Below are positions 53,766 to 64,000 of a stretch of 64,000 bases of DNA, piece after piece. Each line of letters begins with the position of its first letter. Positions within the stretch are counted from its first letter, which is position 1. The stretch is taken from assembly GCA_947396885.1 (NCBI GenBank), contig OX377204.1, forward strand, positions 4,898,001 to 4,962,000. The letters run 5' to 3'. Made by a program: the position numbers and the translations under genes. The stretch is from Heligmosomoides polygyrus polygyrus (Eukaryota > Nematoda > Chromadorea > Rhabditida > Heligmosomidae). The notes beneath the pieces are model-generated. The model saw only the letters and a program-made list of their open reading frames with translations. It was not told the DNA's origin and made no database searches.

Positions 53766-54030
53766 TTTAAAATATACTGCGGAACAGCTACATAAGTTCC
53801 AAAGCTCAGAAAGTGTCACCATCGAAGAGCCTAAAGTAATGCAGAAGCGTTCGCAATCAAAATGGAGCGAAAAACCCGTCCTGCCGTCGCATTCGATAAC
53901 CATCTGACGCTGCTGATAGCGAACACATTGCGACAGCACCTGCTATTGCCATCGCTAACCCTAACACCATTGAGCGGGAGCAAACCCTTTAGCAAATCAA
54001 CAAACCGATAATGATTTCCCCACATTGTAT

Positions 54031-54487
54031 TAGGCTGTCGCAAAATTAATCTCCGTCTTGTGGTATGTATATCCTAAGTCATACCCTAAATCATCCTAAA
54101 TCATTCCATCTCTGGGAAAGCCACAGATACCGTTTGGTAGGCTTTTTCCTGCTCTTTCAAAGAGCATATGTGGATGTTGGTCTAATTGTTCCAACCTACC
54201 TTTTCCAGGGCTCCGTAAAATCATAAACCGACGCGACTATCGAGTCATCATGATTTCCGAATTCAAATTAGGACATTCTACGTCACGTTCAATGTCCCAA
54301 TCCCTCTTCGCTAATTCCTGTGAGGTCAGTTTTGACTGTAAAGGATTAGATTCACTTCTTGTTCATTGTAAAAATGTATAGATTCTGGTGGTTCTTCCCT
54401 CGATCAATAAAGTTGTGTTTAAAGCAGCTGTTTATAGCAGCTTGAAGTAAGCGGTCCGAATCGGCCATTCATTTTGCGACAGCCTAA
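54031..54487. mobile_element. Mariner-like non-autonomous TIR element, 457 bp
   Basis: TTAGGCTGTCGCAAAATTA at the left and ATTTTGCGACAGCCTAA at the right, TA on both sides (54029-54030, 54488-54489). The interior matches 10673-11066 in reverse (GCTCTTTCAAAGAGCATATG, TCCGTAAAATCATAAACC). Confidence 0.88.
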
Positions 54488-54582
54488 TATACGATGGATG
54501 CCGTACTTAAACAATGAAATACTAAGCCTACAAAAAAGAACCCAAACCACCTTTTTCATTTTTGTTTTTCGCTTTTGTTGTG

Positions 54583-54868
54583 CATGTGACGCAGTCGGAG
54601 GAGGCGCCGACTGTCGTGTGCACCCGATACCAGCTTCCTGGTCCGGATTTTCCGCCCAGGCCAACCAAGCTTTCCATCCTTCCGGGGTCGGTGAATTGGC
54701 ACCAGACTTGTCTGGGAAGGACAAACCACTGTCTTGTTCATCGGCTGGCCACCGCAAGTCATTTTATGGCTATATACGCATTCAAATCGGCTCCACGACA
54801 TCATGTAGAAGTAGAATGCGTGGCGCATCCCAAACAGGATTGAATAACACCGCCCTTTATCCTCCTTT
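54583..54868 (+). mobile_element. SINE family A, full length
   Basis: GCATGTGACGCAGTCGGAGG to CGCCCTTTATCCTCC. Close to consensus. Confidence 0.85.
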
Positions 54869-54871
54869 TCT

Positions 54872-55140
54872 GGGCGCCTGGAGAGCAATCGGAGGAGGTG
54901 CGGGCTGCGATACCAAGTTCCTGGTTCGGATATCCAGCCCAGGCCAATCAAGCCTTCCATTCCTCCGGGGTTGGTGAATTAGTACAGGACTTGTCTGGGA
55001 AGGATAGAGCGCTGATTTGTCCATCGGTTGGCCACCGCAAGCCAATGTGTAGACCAAACACGCGCCGATGTCGTCTCTACGACATCCCACAAAAGTAAAA
55101 TACGTGGCGCATCCCAAATGGAATTAAGTAACACCTCCCC
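54872..55140 (+). mobile_element. SINE family A, tandem neighbour
   Basis: GGGCGCCTGGAGAGCAATCG to AAGTAACACCTCCCC, directly after the previous copy and in the same orientation. Confidence 0.8.
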
Positions 55141-55309
55141 TACATAACACCCCTGAATCGGTCTTTTTCTACACTTCTTTTCTGGACTATCTTTGGTAAC
55201 TGATATAACTATACATTCTATTTCATTTTTTATTTCCGGAGATCAGACCTCGAAACCTTAGCCGTACCCTTATAAAGCAATGATTGCTACGCTTACAGCA
55301 TCAAGGACA

Positions 55310-55470
55310 AAGCAATATTTCTGGTACCAATTCGCCGATCCCGAAGCACTTCGAATACGATGCCTAACCACACAGGACTCAGCTCCTCCTCCAACTGTCC
55401 TGCACTCACGCACAGACCTAATACATGTGAAGTAGAGTGCGTGGCGCATCCCAGAAGATCTCATTTTCGC
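55310..55470 (-). mobile_element. SINE family A, scrambled fragment
   Basis: TCTGGTACCAATTCGCCGAT, TCCTCCAACTGTCCTGCACT and GTGGCGCATCCCAGAAG are all family A blocks, the last in the opposite orientation. Confidence 0.5.
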
Positions 55471-55961
55471 TGGTAAACAGGGATCCCGTCTAGTCCAAAG
55501 CTACTACACGGTTACGAGCTGCGTTTGGCATTCCTTCTAAGGAGCTGCTGACCAGTAATCTCCAGCAATAGAGCTGCTTTGTCTTCATAAAGCTTCTCTA
55601 TCACACCCCGCATATATGCCTAACACTCTACCGGTATTGGTCGACAATATGGCCTGCATTATGATGCGGGACAATTAGTGAAAACCCACATCAAATTGGT
55701 GTACCTCCAGACAGATGCGTACAGTCGGAGCCCTGATTGGCTGGAGCGTGTTCGGTCGGTGCTCTGATTGGCTGCGCTTGGCTGGCGAATTTTCACATTC
55801 ACATATGGGTTACATCAAAAACCAATACCAAACATGCCGCAGAATAATTGTAAGCAGCAGTCATCGTCCACCTCGTTGAAGACACACAAGGAAGCTAAGG
55901 AGGACGCAGATAACGCCCCTATCGCCGAAACAGGGACCATAAACCACTAAGCCGGACTCAC
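55471..55961. other. No recognisable feature
   Basis: Holds a short near-duplication, CCCTGATTGGCTG/GCTCTGATTGGCTG, at 55731-55785. Otherwise nothing. Confidence 0.4.
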
Positions 55962-56123
55962 CCAGCCATCTTCTGCGCCATGTAGTTGGTCGTCCTTCTC
56001 GGAGAGGTGGTTGTCGTTGGCGACGGTGCCGCATAACGTTGCTGATCGAACAGACGTCGAGACGGCATACCTCCGCCAGCACCGCCACCCAGCCGACCCG
56101 ACGTCTCCATCGCGGAGACTGAC
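55962..56123 (-). CDS. Candidate exon C, unidentified minus-strand gene
   Basis: 162 nt between acceptor ACACGTGTTCAG and donor GCTGG|GTGAGT. Its first base completes the AG left by exon B and it leaves two bases for exon D, so both joins keep frame. It encodes SVSAMETSGRLGGGAGGGMP, then RRLFDQQRYAAPSPTTTTS and ends NYMAQKMA: a Gly-rich and Ser/Thr/Pro-rich, probably disordered segment. No known domain. Confidence 0.72.
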
Positions 56124-56824
56124 CTGAACACGTGTACTGATCGATTGAACGAGCTCTTTGGGAAGACCATTTGTCGCTTTTCGAAGTCGTAGAGAACTTC
56201 GGCGCTCTACTAGGGGCTTGAAGACGTCTAAGAAGCCTTGAAGTTTCGAGCGACACTGCCGAATCTCTTGAAGGTACTGTGTCTGAGCTATGTGGCACCT
56301 TCAACTCATATCAGAGGGGCTTACTTGAGTGTGGGAATGTCTAAGGGAGCACGTTTCGTCTTCCTCTTCCATGGACGGTTTTCAGAATCCAAATTTTAAC
56401 TGCTTGACTTGTATCCTACAAATCTGACAAAAGCATCAGAATCTTTGAAATGGTAAACCTGACTCGGACGAAGTGTTACATCTCAGCTACGATAATCTGC
56501 ACGTGAGTTCCTATACTGAGTCTCATTCCCTGCATATTTCACCTCACGCCATACCTAAAGACGCATTTTGCCTCGACATCCGTTCTCTAATGACCACGGA
56601 GGTTTTTGTATAGATAAAAAACACGCTAATAGCATTTGCACAGCCTAAAACTGCTATAAGAAGAGGACGACCTCGTCGAGGGCAAGCACATGGCTGTTTT
56701 CTGCAGTACTTGAACTGGAGCGTATCGTCAAGGACGAGATGATAGAGGACGACATCGGTCACATAGAGGGATGATTTAAAACAGTTCACTTTGGTTTCGA
56801 AAGTTTTAGGTTTGCATTTAAGAG
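56124..56824. other. Probable intron
   Basis: Intronic if exons B and C belong together. I see no transposon until the RTE fragment. Confidence 0.4.
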
Positions 56825-57045
56825 GGTTCGAAGATCAGAGACGCTGTCGCATGGGCCAAGTCGTCGAAAATTAGGTGGGCCGGCCACGTAATCGCTTCGA
56901 AGACTCCCGCTGGCTGAGAGCCGTCAACGACTGGATTTCGCGGGAGGTCAAGAAAACAACAGGACGCGCCAGCGCGTTGGTCGGACTTCTTCGTGAAAGC
57001 CCTGAACGAACGATATGACGCTCTTCATGGCAAATCAGTTTTTTT
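56825..57045 (+). pseudogene. RTE-type LINE C-terminal fragment, part 1
   Basis: KIRDAVAWAKSSKIRWAGHV, then after a frameshift [19 protein letters not shown]. The last part continues at 57225, beyond an inserted tRNA-like element. Confidence 0.85.
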
Positions 57046-57065
57046 AAGCCTCAAGTGGCTGGTAT

Positions 57066-57228
57066 CGAGGTTGTAAGCTGTCACAATGATGTTTTGTTGC
57101 GATCAAAACTTCTAGCCCCAGGCGGGACTCGAATTCGCACCTCCTTCTGACCAGACGGGAATGCTCTACGTCTTTACACGTGTAGAAGTTTTGATCGCAA
57201 TAAAGCATCATTGTGACAGCTTACGATC
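57066..57228. mobile_element. tRNA-like TIR element nested in RTE
   Basis: GCTGTCACAATGATGTTTTG and the complement ending CATCATTGTGACAGC are long inverted ends around a reduced tRNA-like core (GGCGGGACTCGAATTCGCAC). Confidence 0.75.
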
Positions 57229-57345
57229 TTCATGTCCCTCGAGAGAGGAGGATCCATTGGAGCACTCTGGCACGCGTCAGGGACGAATGGAGACGCTGCT
57301 GGCACCCGCTCGAGCAAGTCGATGATAAGCTGGACGACAGGTGAT
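57229..57345 (+). pseudogene. RTE-type LINE C-terminal fragment, part 2
   Basis: VPRERRIHWSTLARVRDEWR followed by WHPLEQVDDK ends the RTE frame. Confidence 0.8.
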
Positions 57346-57707
57346 ACAGGTGATATAAGAGGGTCCAATTTTACATGAAAGTGGTGTAATATGCTGGGTA
57401 AATGATCGGCCTTGAAGCGAGTGGAGAGTGTCGATTATATAGTCAATATCAATCGATATCTACCTTTATCAAGAATCGACCCCTTGAGATGAGAATTATG
57501 CAAACATGAGACTGTAGAATAGGCTTCGAAACAATTAAATTTAGCAACCTAATTCCATCCGCCGAAGTTTAGAGCAACAAAAGAGAACTCAATTCTCATC
57601 TTATTTGGTTCATTATCCTATCTAATGCATGCACATTGATTAGTTGGCAATCCTATAATAGAAATACCATCTGAACCACGGCAGGGCCAGTAGAAAGTGG
57701 TCCGTAC
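57346..57707. other. No recognisable feature
   Basis: A palindrome-family scrap (GTCCAATTTTACATGAAAG) lies at 57360. Otherwise intronic. Confidence 0.4.
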
Positions 57708-57838
57708 CTGTTGTTGCCAACTGACAGCAGCCGTCGACTGATGCTCTGACTGAGTGGACTGGCGTCGCTGCCGTTGCTGTCACTCTCCTCGCTGGTCTGA
57801 TTTCGGGCCGCTCGATGTCGAGGATGATAGCGCTCCAC
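57708..57838 (-). CDS. Candidate exon B, unidentified minus-strand gene
   Basis: 131 nt between acceptor GTCGCTATTCAG and donor AACAACAG|GTACGG. Encodes VERYHPRHRAARNQTSEESD then SNGSDASPLSQSISRRLLSV and GNN, Ser-rich with a basic start, leaving AG. It joins exon A across a 76-nt intron in phase 0 and exon C in phase 2. Several Ser sites sit in acidic or basic contexts typical of regulated disordered regions. Function unknown. Confidence 0.72.
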
Positions 57839-57914
57839 CTGAATAGCGACATGAGCTCGACTTCTTGCACTCTATTCTGAAAGCCCGTTTCTTCCATGAA
57901 GACAATACCCTCAC

Positions 57915-58005
57915 CTTCTTCTGAACTGCTCCTCGCCTTCTCATCTTTTCGCCACATGGACTACCGGGGTCCTCGTAGAGGGAGCATTGGGTTAGATCTG
58001 GGTTA
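57915..58005 (-). CDS. Candidate exon A, unidentified minus-strand gene
   Basis: 91 nt with a nematode-like acceptor, CATTTTTTTCAG, and donor AAGAAG|GTGAGG. Encodes NPDLTQCSLYEDPGSPCGEK then MRRRGAVQKK. It needs two bases from an upstream exon that I could not find, so the gene starts further 5' (beyond 58005, perhaps outside the window). Confidence 0.7.
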
Positions 58006-58115
58006 CTGAAAAAAATGCAATTTTTAAACGAAAATTTCGCAATAACGACGGAAACTTCAGAGGGTAATTTCCTGAAGCTCATGGCTTTTTAGTTTTATTC
58101 TCCTATCATAGCCCT

Positions 58116-58405
58116 AGGGCGCGTGGAAGCTCGCAGTCGGACGAGGCGCTGGTGATCCTGCGCAACCCGAACCAAGGTTTCTGGTTGAGCCCTGCCAGCA
58201 AAACCATGTCTTGCGCGGTCGGGGAAGTGGCACTAGACTTGTCTACAATAACTATCCCTCAAGCTTTATCTCATGGCCACTGTAAGCTTTTGTATAGGCC
58301 AGTACATATTCAAATTATCTCCACGATTCCCCACAGAAGTAGAATGCGTGGCGCACCCCGCAGAGAAATTGGCCAACTTGGTCAACGCAAACATTTATCC
58401 TTTTT
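58116..58405 (+). mobile_element. SINE family A, diverged
   Basis: AGGGCGCGTGGAAGCTCGCA head, CACAGAAGTAGAATGCGTGG and a TTTATCCTTTTTATCCTTT tail. Confidence 0.75.
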
Positions 58406-59047
58406 ATCCTTTACATTGCAGCGCATACTCATATCATTTTATTTTATTTATTTTATTTTCATTTGCACAATACTGTGCGCAATGAGCAGTAGACAAGCAA
58501 CATGGACACGGCGTTAACAAACAGTGGAGATGACTAAAAAAAAGAAAAAAAAAGCTAAAAAGCTAAACTCCTCAACAACACAACATAGCGATTCGTGATA
58601 ATAGTTGGTGTGAGCAAAATTAAATTAACAACAAGAGGAACGATTTAAAAAAAAAACGAAGGAAGAAATAGAAGCCTGAGGGTTTATGGAGATTGATGAA
58701 GTGGATAATTTAATGGGAAACGAGCAGTGGCCCGCCAACACTGCAAGTCGCGAGAGGTAACGGCTCCGGATACCATCTTAGTAGGTCCGCCGCTCCCATT
58801 AAATCCACACTACAGCAGCTGGGATGTGGTAGGAAAGGGTCGAAAGGAAAGTTTACAAGTGGCAGCAAGTCGAACAAATAACAACAAAAGAATTAAGAAA
58901 ACAAGGGTAAAATGCTGGAATGTTAGGCGAACAAGCGAACAACAATGTTGAGTATGGAACATTAACAAAGAGCATAATACTAAGCTAAACAAGAAGGAAA
59001 CGGCGACGTAAAGCATGTCAAAAAAGGTAAACCAATGCTGCATGAAC
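58406..59047. other. Probable 3' untranslated part of the CR1 element
   Basis: Directly 3' of the CR1 ORF2 on the minus strand. An ATTTTATTTTATTTATTTT stretch at 58438-58462 may be near the element end, but no duplication was found. Confidence 0.4.
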
Positions 59048-61891
59048 CTATGTAATGTCCTCTAAGTGCAGCATTGAGAGTAAGTCTATTTTCCTCAACC
59101 TTCTACGAAAAACATTGGCGTTTGGAGCTTCTAGTAAACTTGCAGGTAACATTTGCAACCAGCGAGCTCCACGATAAAATAAGGAATTGAAAACTCTCCC
59201 GCGATTTTTCTTCTTCACTTTAGGATAATGGAAACGGAAATGATTACGGTGACCTGTCGTTGGCAAGAAAACCCAATATTTGCTAGCTGTAAGTTTTGAT
59301 TCGCCTTTTAGGATTTTAAAACAAAAAACTAGGTCAGAGAATACACGTCTATAGAAAAGGCTTTTGAGGTTGAAATGTCTAAGCCTTTCTTCGTAACTAG
59401 GAGTTACTCTTGTTTCACTTGGAGTACGATTACACCTGTAGAAAAGAATTTTTGTAAAAGTTTTCTGCACCTTTTCAATTTTGGATTGTGATTTTTTTGT
59501 GAAAGGACTCCAAACATGAGAACAGTACTCTAGTATTGGGATGACATATGTCTTATATAAACTAATAAGTATAGTGCTATCATCACACTTGATGTTTCTG
59601 CAAATCATGAAAAGAGTGCTAAAAGCTTTCCGTACAATGGTATCGATGTGATACTCAAAGGTTAACCTACGATCTAGAAAGACTCCAAGATCTCGAACCT
59701 CGGATACGGAGGTAATAACGCAGCTATTGAAACTGTATTCGTTATTATCTGAGTTCCCAATATGGAAAACTGATGTCTTCGAAAGATTTACAGGTAACTG
59801 CCAAGTGTTAGCCCACTCCATCATATTGTTGATGGATTGTGATAAAGCCTGGCAGACTTGCAACTTATTTTTATCATTGTAATTCCCGTAAATCTTTATA
59901 TCGTCAGCATACATTTGTACCTTGACAAGAGGGTCAGTAACTAGATAAAAAGGAAGATCGCAGGTGTACACTAGGAACAAAATCGGGGATAATACACCCC
60001 CCTGGGGCACTCCGCTTGTACAATCATAGCAACTTGAGAAGGAATGCCTTACTTTGACACGCATGCGCCTCCCACTCAAATAAGAGTTGATCCAAGCTAG
60101 AAGGGATCCCCTAATGCCCATTTGATAAAGCTTTGCTAACAGTTTGCTATGGCAAACTTTGTCAAAAGCTTTTGACAAATCGAAGTAAATGATATCCACA
60201 GAGTCTCCATTATTTGTTGCAAGATTCCAGTCAAAAATGCAGTCCGACAGTTGAGTAGACGTGGAAGCACCAGCAATAAAGCCATGTTGTTGGGCAGGAA
60301 TAGATCTGTTTTCGTATAGACGTGAGATTAGTTTCTCCCGCAGAATTTTTTCCATGATCTTTATTGGGGTAGGAGTTATACTTATCGGCCGGAAGGAAGA
60401 AAGTAAAACGGACTTCGGACTTTTTGGAATTGCTGTTATAATGGACTCCTTCCACATTTCAGGAACTTCGCCATAGATCAGAGAAATGTTGAAAATGATT
60501 GACAAAGGCTTATAAAGGGACTGCGCGCATTTCTTGAAAACAATTTGAGGAATGCCATCGAATGGCACTGATGTGGAGCATTTTAGTCCTTTCATTACTC
60601 TTAGCACGTCTTCTGTCTGGATGGTTATCTCGTCTATGCTATACGCCAACAATTCATCAGCCATTTCTGATTGCTCAAAGAACCTATTAGAATTTGCCCC
60701 TTCTTCCGAATTTGAAGTAAAAACTGAAGCAAAATAGCTGGCAAGTGCTTCAGCTTTTTGAACATCATCTGCATAAAGAACTCCAGAGTCATCTTTAAGA
60801 ATAGGTAATTCTGAATGTGCTTTCAGCTTATACCGCATAAGAGAAAACAACGCCTTTTTGTTGTATGTTCTGGAAGCAAGCTTTTCCTTGTAGGCTAAGA
60901 ATTTTTTCAAATGATGATCCAATTCTTGACATACTTTTTTATATCTTGGGTGTAAAAGAGGATTTTGTAAAGAGCTAAACAGACGTGCCTTTTGGGCTAT
61001 AAGATTGGAAATCTGTTTTGGATAGCGCCTTGTTGGAGTTTTCTTAGTATCAAAAGGCACAAACTTGGATAATCCAGAATAAACAACACGGCAGAATCTT
61101 TTGTACAGGTCATCAGTGTTTTGATAACATTGGAAAACTGTCCACCAATCAATGGAATTGAAGTATAGCGCTAGAGCGGAATAGTCGGCGCGGATAAAGT
61201 TCGGGAGAGGTAAATCTCTTTGATTCTGCAGAGACATGTGAATATCAAAACTGACTATATTGTGATCAGATGATGCAAAAGGGGGTAAAACAGAAATGTT
61301 TTTTATAATTGGTGTTGAAGACAAAACTATGTCAAGAATTGCGTCACCACGTGTAGGTTTCTTTACTCTCTGCGCTAAACTGCAACATTCAAAAAACTCC
61401 TTAAACTTTGTCGTGTTCTTGCTGGAAGTGCTGAGGCAATGAGCCCAATCAATGTCAAGGTTGAAGTCGCCCAAAACTATCAAATGATTGTCTGAAAGGC
61501 ACAGTTCTAACAGTGAGTCTATAAGACCATCATCTTCACATGGGCTTGAGTTTGGAGGGCGATAAACCAAAACTACTCTGAAAGATACCAAATGTCTAAA
61601 ATCAAAGACATCGAGACAAAGGATATCAGACTTGAGGCAGGTAGGGGTATTAACAGCAATCAAACTAAGCGTGTTTTTGGCTAAGCAACATATACCGCCA
61701 CCTTTGCGATCTTTACGATCATTTCGAAATAGTTTGTAAGGATAATCAGCAAAAACTTCAGAATCTGATATTTTGTTGGAGAGCCAAGTTTCTGTTACAA
61801 ACAGCAGATCTGGTTCGTAATTCGACAAAAATAGATGGAGATAGTGAAGTTTATTTACTAGGCTACGGGCATTCAACAAAAAGCATTTCAA
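59048..61891 (-). CDS. CR1-like LINE ORF2: endonuclease and reverse trans­criptase
   Basis: An intact 947-aa frame. APE-type endonuclease at residues 1-230: LNARSLVNKL (Asn), LLFVTETWL (Glu), VLVYRPPNS, VLGDFNLDIDW (Asp/Asn) and ASSDHNIVS (His). Linker with YNKKALFSLMRYKLKAH. RT from about residue 470: FRPISITPTPIKIMEKILRE, QHGFIAGAST, YFDLSKAFDKVCH (motif A), SGVPQGGVLSPILFL (motif B), VQMYADDIKIYG (motif C, about 59905), then DLGVFLDRRLTF and TYVIPILEYCSHVWSPF. All catalytic residues are present, so it could be autonomous. The start 26 nt after the ORF1 stop suggests reinitiation. Jockey is an alternative clade. Confidence 0.95.
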   Translation of the reverse strand: MKCFLLNARSLVNKLHYLHLFLSNYEPDLLFVTETWLSNKISDSEVFADYPYKLFRNDRKDRKGGGICCLAKNTLSLIAVNTPTCLKSDILCLDVFDFRHLVSFRVVLVYRPPNSSPCEDDGLIDSLLELCLSDNHLIVLGDFNLDIDWAHCLSTSSKNTTKFKEFFECCSLAQRVKKPTRGDAILDIVLSSTPIIKNISVLPPFASSDHNIVSFDIHMSLQNQRDLPLPNFIRADYSALALYFNSIDWWTVFQCYQNTDDLYKRFCRVVYSGLSKFVPFDTKKTPTRRYPKQISNLIAQKARLFSSLQNPLLHPRYKKVCQELDHHLKKFLAYKEKLASRTYNKKALFSLMRYKLKAHSELPILKDDSGVLYADDVQKAEALASYFASVFTSNSEEGANSNRFFEQSEMADELLAYSIDEITIQTEDVLRVMKGLKCSTSVPFDGIPQIVFKKCAQSLYKPLSIIFNISLIYGEVPEMWKESIITAIPKSPKSVLLSSFRPISITPTPIKIMEKILREKLISRLYENRSIPAQQHGFIAGASTSTQLSDCIFDWNLATNNGDSVDIIYFDLSKAFDKVCHSKLLAKLYQMGIRGSLLAWINSYLSGRRMRVKVRHSFSSCYDCTSGVPQGGVLSPILFLVYTCDLPFYLVTDPLVKVQMYADDIKIYGNYNDKNKLQVCQALSQSINNMMEWANTWQLPVNLSKTSVFHIGNSDNNEYSFNSCVITSVSEVRDLGVFLDRRLTFEYHIDTIVRKAFSTLFMICRNIKCDDSTILISLYKTYVIPILEYCSHVWSPFTKKSQSKIEKVQKTFTKILFYRCNRTPSETRVTPSYEERLRHFNLKSLFYRRVFSDLVFCFKILKGESKLTASKYWVFLPTTGHRNHFRFHYPKVKKKNRGRVFNSLFYRGARWLQMLPASLLEAPNANVFRRRLRKIDLLSMLHLEDIT

Positions 61892-61917
61892 AGCTGTAGT
61901 AGGTACACCGTGTCCAG

Positions 61918-62205
61918 TCAGACGTTTCCCGAAACTCTCCGTTTAGGGAGTTCGTCGATCCGTCTTAACTCTCCACGGTATACCACCCAGACACGGTCGT
62001 TTGACTGCTTGTTTCTTTCCCTACACTCCTGCCTCAACTCATATTCTCGTTGCCGCTCCTCGGCTGACATGCTACGGCGAACGCGGACCTTTTCGAAAGT
62101 AGCTGACCCACGAAGCCTCCAAGAATTAGAAAGGGCTGCTGCCCAGTGAGACTTCGAAGGTAAAACTACCTTCACCTTACGAACGTCGATGAGGATATCA
62201 TGCAT
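61918..62205 (-). CDS. CR1-like LINE ORF1, C-terminal part
   Basis: Ends 26 nt before ORF2. It encodes SWRLRGSATFEKVRVRRSMS and ERQREYELRQECRERNKQSN, the conserved tail of nematode CR1 ORF1 proteins (RNA-binding, chaperone-like). A stop three codons before the first Met and the short length show that the element is 5'-truncated or its ORF1 is disrupted here. Confidence 0.75.
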   Translation of the reverse strand: MHDILIDVRKVKVVLPSKSHWAAALSNSWRLRGSATFEKVRVRRSMSAEERQREYELRQECRERNKQSNDRVWVVYRGELRRIDELPKRRVSGNV

Positions 62206-62869
62206 GCCATTGTTTCACCAGTGTGAATTTTTTCTAAATTTTTTTCTTTTCTGTGCATAAATCAATAAATAAATATAAAGGAGTCAACCCCTCGTCTCCT
62301 GTTCAGTATGTCTGTAGGTTAGTATTCCAGTTTGGCTGTACACCCGTCCGTCTCCATAGCCGGAGGTACGGCCTCCGGCCATGAAGACGATCGGGGATAT
62401 CGATCGAGGCTATTGATTACTTATTAGAGTTAATCTTTCAAGATCGATTCACATAAATATGATAACTGACGAACATGTCTCACAACAAGTAGACATCGAT
62501 CAGGCAGTCATTATCAATCATTTCCATCGATATTTGTCCAGAGTTTATAAATAGTTTTCGGAACAACTTCGAACGATAATCGACTCTAACATGTAGGCAA
62601 TATCGCCCGCATGGCCAATATCGATTGATTTTATCGATTTTTCCGGTGACGGCCATTTAAAGTGAGAACCGAGAAATCGCGTGTATATGTTGGCCGGCCC
62701 TTTACAATCGTTCGGAGAAAATCAAGCAACTACTATAATAGTTAAACTTCGACCCAAGGCCGGACTCGAACTAGCCTCAGATGCTACTCAGGCAAAAATG
62801 TTATCCGATTGGGTTAACAGTGAACATCTGGGACACTGTCGCCTTAGACTTTCACCAAAGAATGAATGA
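62206..62869. other. No gene; cluster of ATCGAT sites
   Basis: Between 62395 and 62645 ATCGAT occurs six times (for example ATATCGATCG, CATCGATATT, ATATCGATTG), well above chance. No coding or repeat termini seen. Confidence 0.4.
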
Positions 62870-63125
62870 TAAAGGTCGGAGTCGACCAATCCCACTGGGG
62901 ATGCGCCACGCATTCTAATTCTAGAGGATGCCGTAGAGGCAATTCGAGTGCGTAATTAGCCTATACAATGGCTCGCGCTGGCCAGGCGGCGCTTTATCTT
63001 CCCTAGACAAGTCCGGAACCAATTTATCACTCTCTGAGCGATGAAAAAGGTTGGCCTGGGAGGAAATATCGGACCAGGAACCTGAAATAGAGTGTACGGC
63101 CTGCTACGTCTGCACTGCATGCGTC
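62870..63125 (-). mobile_element. SINE family A, diverged
   Basis: AAAGGTCGGAGTCGACCAAT, GATGCGCCACGCATTCTAAT and ACAAGTCCGGAACCAATT. Old copy with eroded head. Confidence 0.75.
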
Positions 63126-63479
63126 CAGAACTTCAAGAATAATATTCAAAAATACTGCTCGTAGAAACAGAGTAAAGAATGTAGCAAGAGCTACGAGAAA
63201 AGAACATTTTCAATGGTTTAGTGAATGAAAAATACACACATATGTGCAAATAACCCATGGTGATGTAGCAAACGAGATCTAAGCCCGAATAAGAAGAACA
63301 GTGCCAGCCCCATCTTTTGATTTTTCGGAGCAGTCTCCGTTTTGTGCCTTTTTTGGCGAGAATGCAGCATTGTAAATAATAATTTGAGTCTTCTCACTAG
63401 TGTTAGATTCTGCGAGATCGTTGGAAAGACGTTTGTTGGGTGCTCAACACGTTCTCACAGTAGAATCTTCCACCAAGAG
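63126..63479. other. No recognisable feature
   Basis: Nothing assignable. Confidence 0.4.
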
Positions 63480-63640
63480 CCAGATTGACCAACCACTTAC
63501 CGGCCGGTATCGGTACATATGTAGGCTATCGCATCTGTATTTCAATATCTCTCTGTATCACCTACTACTTACATAGGACGAAATGGTGAATCCGCTGTGA
63601 CATGATACCGGCGGTATCGTTGATGAATCTGTCCTCAGGG
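63480..63640. mobile_element. Divergent MITE of the GATTCATCAAC group
   Basis: GCCAGATTGACCAACCACTT and the complement-like GTTGATGAATCTG bound a 160-bp segment with ACCGGCCGGTATCGG / ACCGGCGGTATCG inner repeats. Confidence 0.55.
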
Positions 63641-63777
63641 GCTGGATTCATCAAGCGCTTACCGCCCATTAACGGTGAAAATAACGCCAAACCCCCTGAC
63701 ATGCCATTCAACAGCATCTGGTTTGGCTGTATTTTTACTGTTAAAGTGCGGTAAGCGGTTGACGAATCTGGCTCAGA
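63641..63777. mobile_element. MITE, CGCTTACCGCC subtype
   Basis: GGCTGGATTCATCAAGCGCT and complement ending GGTTGACGAATCTGGC, colinear with 52391-52530. Confidence 0.8.
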
Positions 63778-64000
63778 ACTGCCCCAAAGCAAAAGTGCTC
63801 AGGAGATAATTATCTCGAGGGAGCAGGAGGAGGCCGTAAACCGACCGTACTCCTTGGGCTGATACAGTAACCATCAGGTTACAGGATTTTCTTTTCAAAA
63901 TTAGCTGCCCATCTGGGGCATGGTTTTCAAAGATAGGTGCTTTTAAAGCCAGTTATTATAAAGCGGCGCTCTCTCGCCCAAAACGGAGCAGAAAACGCCG

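Overview
The window is eukaryotic, very probably a nematode genome. The strongest evidence is two exact, full-length matches to the 22-nt nematode spliced leader SL1 (16191-16212 and 26608-26629). Supporting signs are intron acceptors of the TTTTTTTCAG type, small coding exons separated by kilobases of repeats, RTE- and CR1-type LINEs, and a mariner close to the Hsmar1/bandit group. A clade V (strongylid or hookworm-like) worm is my inference from family knowledge and is not proven here. I see no prokaryotic gene organisation.

Host genes are few. On the minus strand I reconstruct seven short coding exons (58005 down to 6419) with good splice sites. Phases agree for A-B, B-C, C-D, E-F and F-G and fail for D-E. 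They look like one large gene, or two, that I cannot name, whose introns of up to about 35 kb hold the transposons. A tRNA-Ala(UGC) gene lies at 13036-13107 (minus).

Nearly everything else is mobile DNA. Retroelements: a CR1-like LINE with an intact 947-aa ORF2 (59048-61891), older CR1 and RTE fragments, a decayed canonical Penelope-like element (RT then GIY-YIG, 30657-31845), and a long-ORF Penelope-like element with permuted order (GIY-YIG then RT, 36475-39750) plus two relatives. DNA transposons: a mariner with TIRs, TA duplication and a single frameshift (39962-41243), a decayed mariner (19004-20439), mariner fragments, two 1.25-kb fold-back elements, TIR elements with internal tRNA-like promoters, and many short palindromic MITEs sharing GGCCGGATTCATCAAC-type ends. 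Two tRNA-derived SINE families are abundant, several copies with 11-17 bp target duplications.

The most interesting object is an RNA structure at the 3' end of the permuted Penelope-like elements. At 36523-36616 and 32322-32403 (minus) all conserved hammerhead ribozyme parts are present but in an order matching none of the classical types: two hairpin loops each carry half of the catalytic core and would assemble by kissing through stems I and II. Half of the comparable pairs in one closing stem are exchanged compensatorily between the copies, so the structure appears selected. Layout: 0-6 kb LINE, mariner and MITE debris; 6-18 kb repeats with the tRNA and one exon; 18-30 kb nested LINE/mariner and SINEs; 30-41 kb Penelope-like and mariner block; 42-58 kb host exons among MITEs; 58-64 kb CR1 and SINEs.
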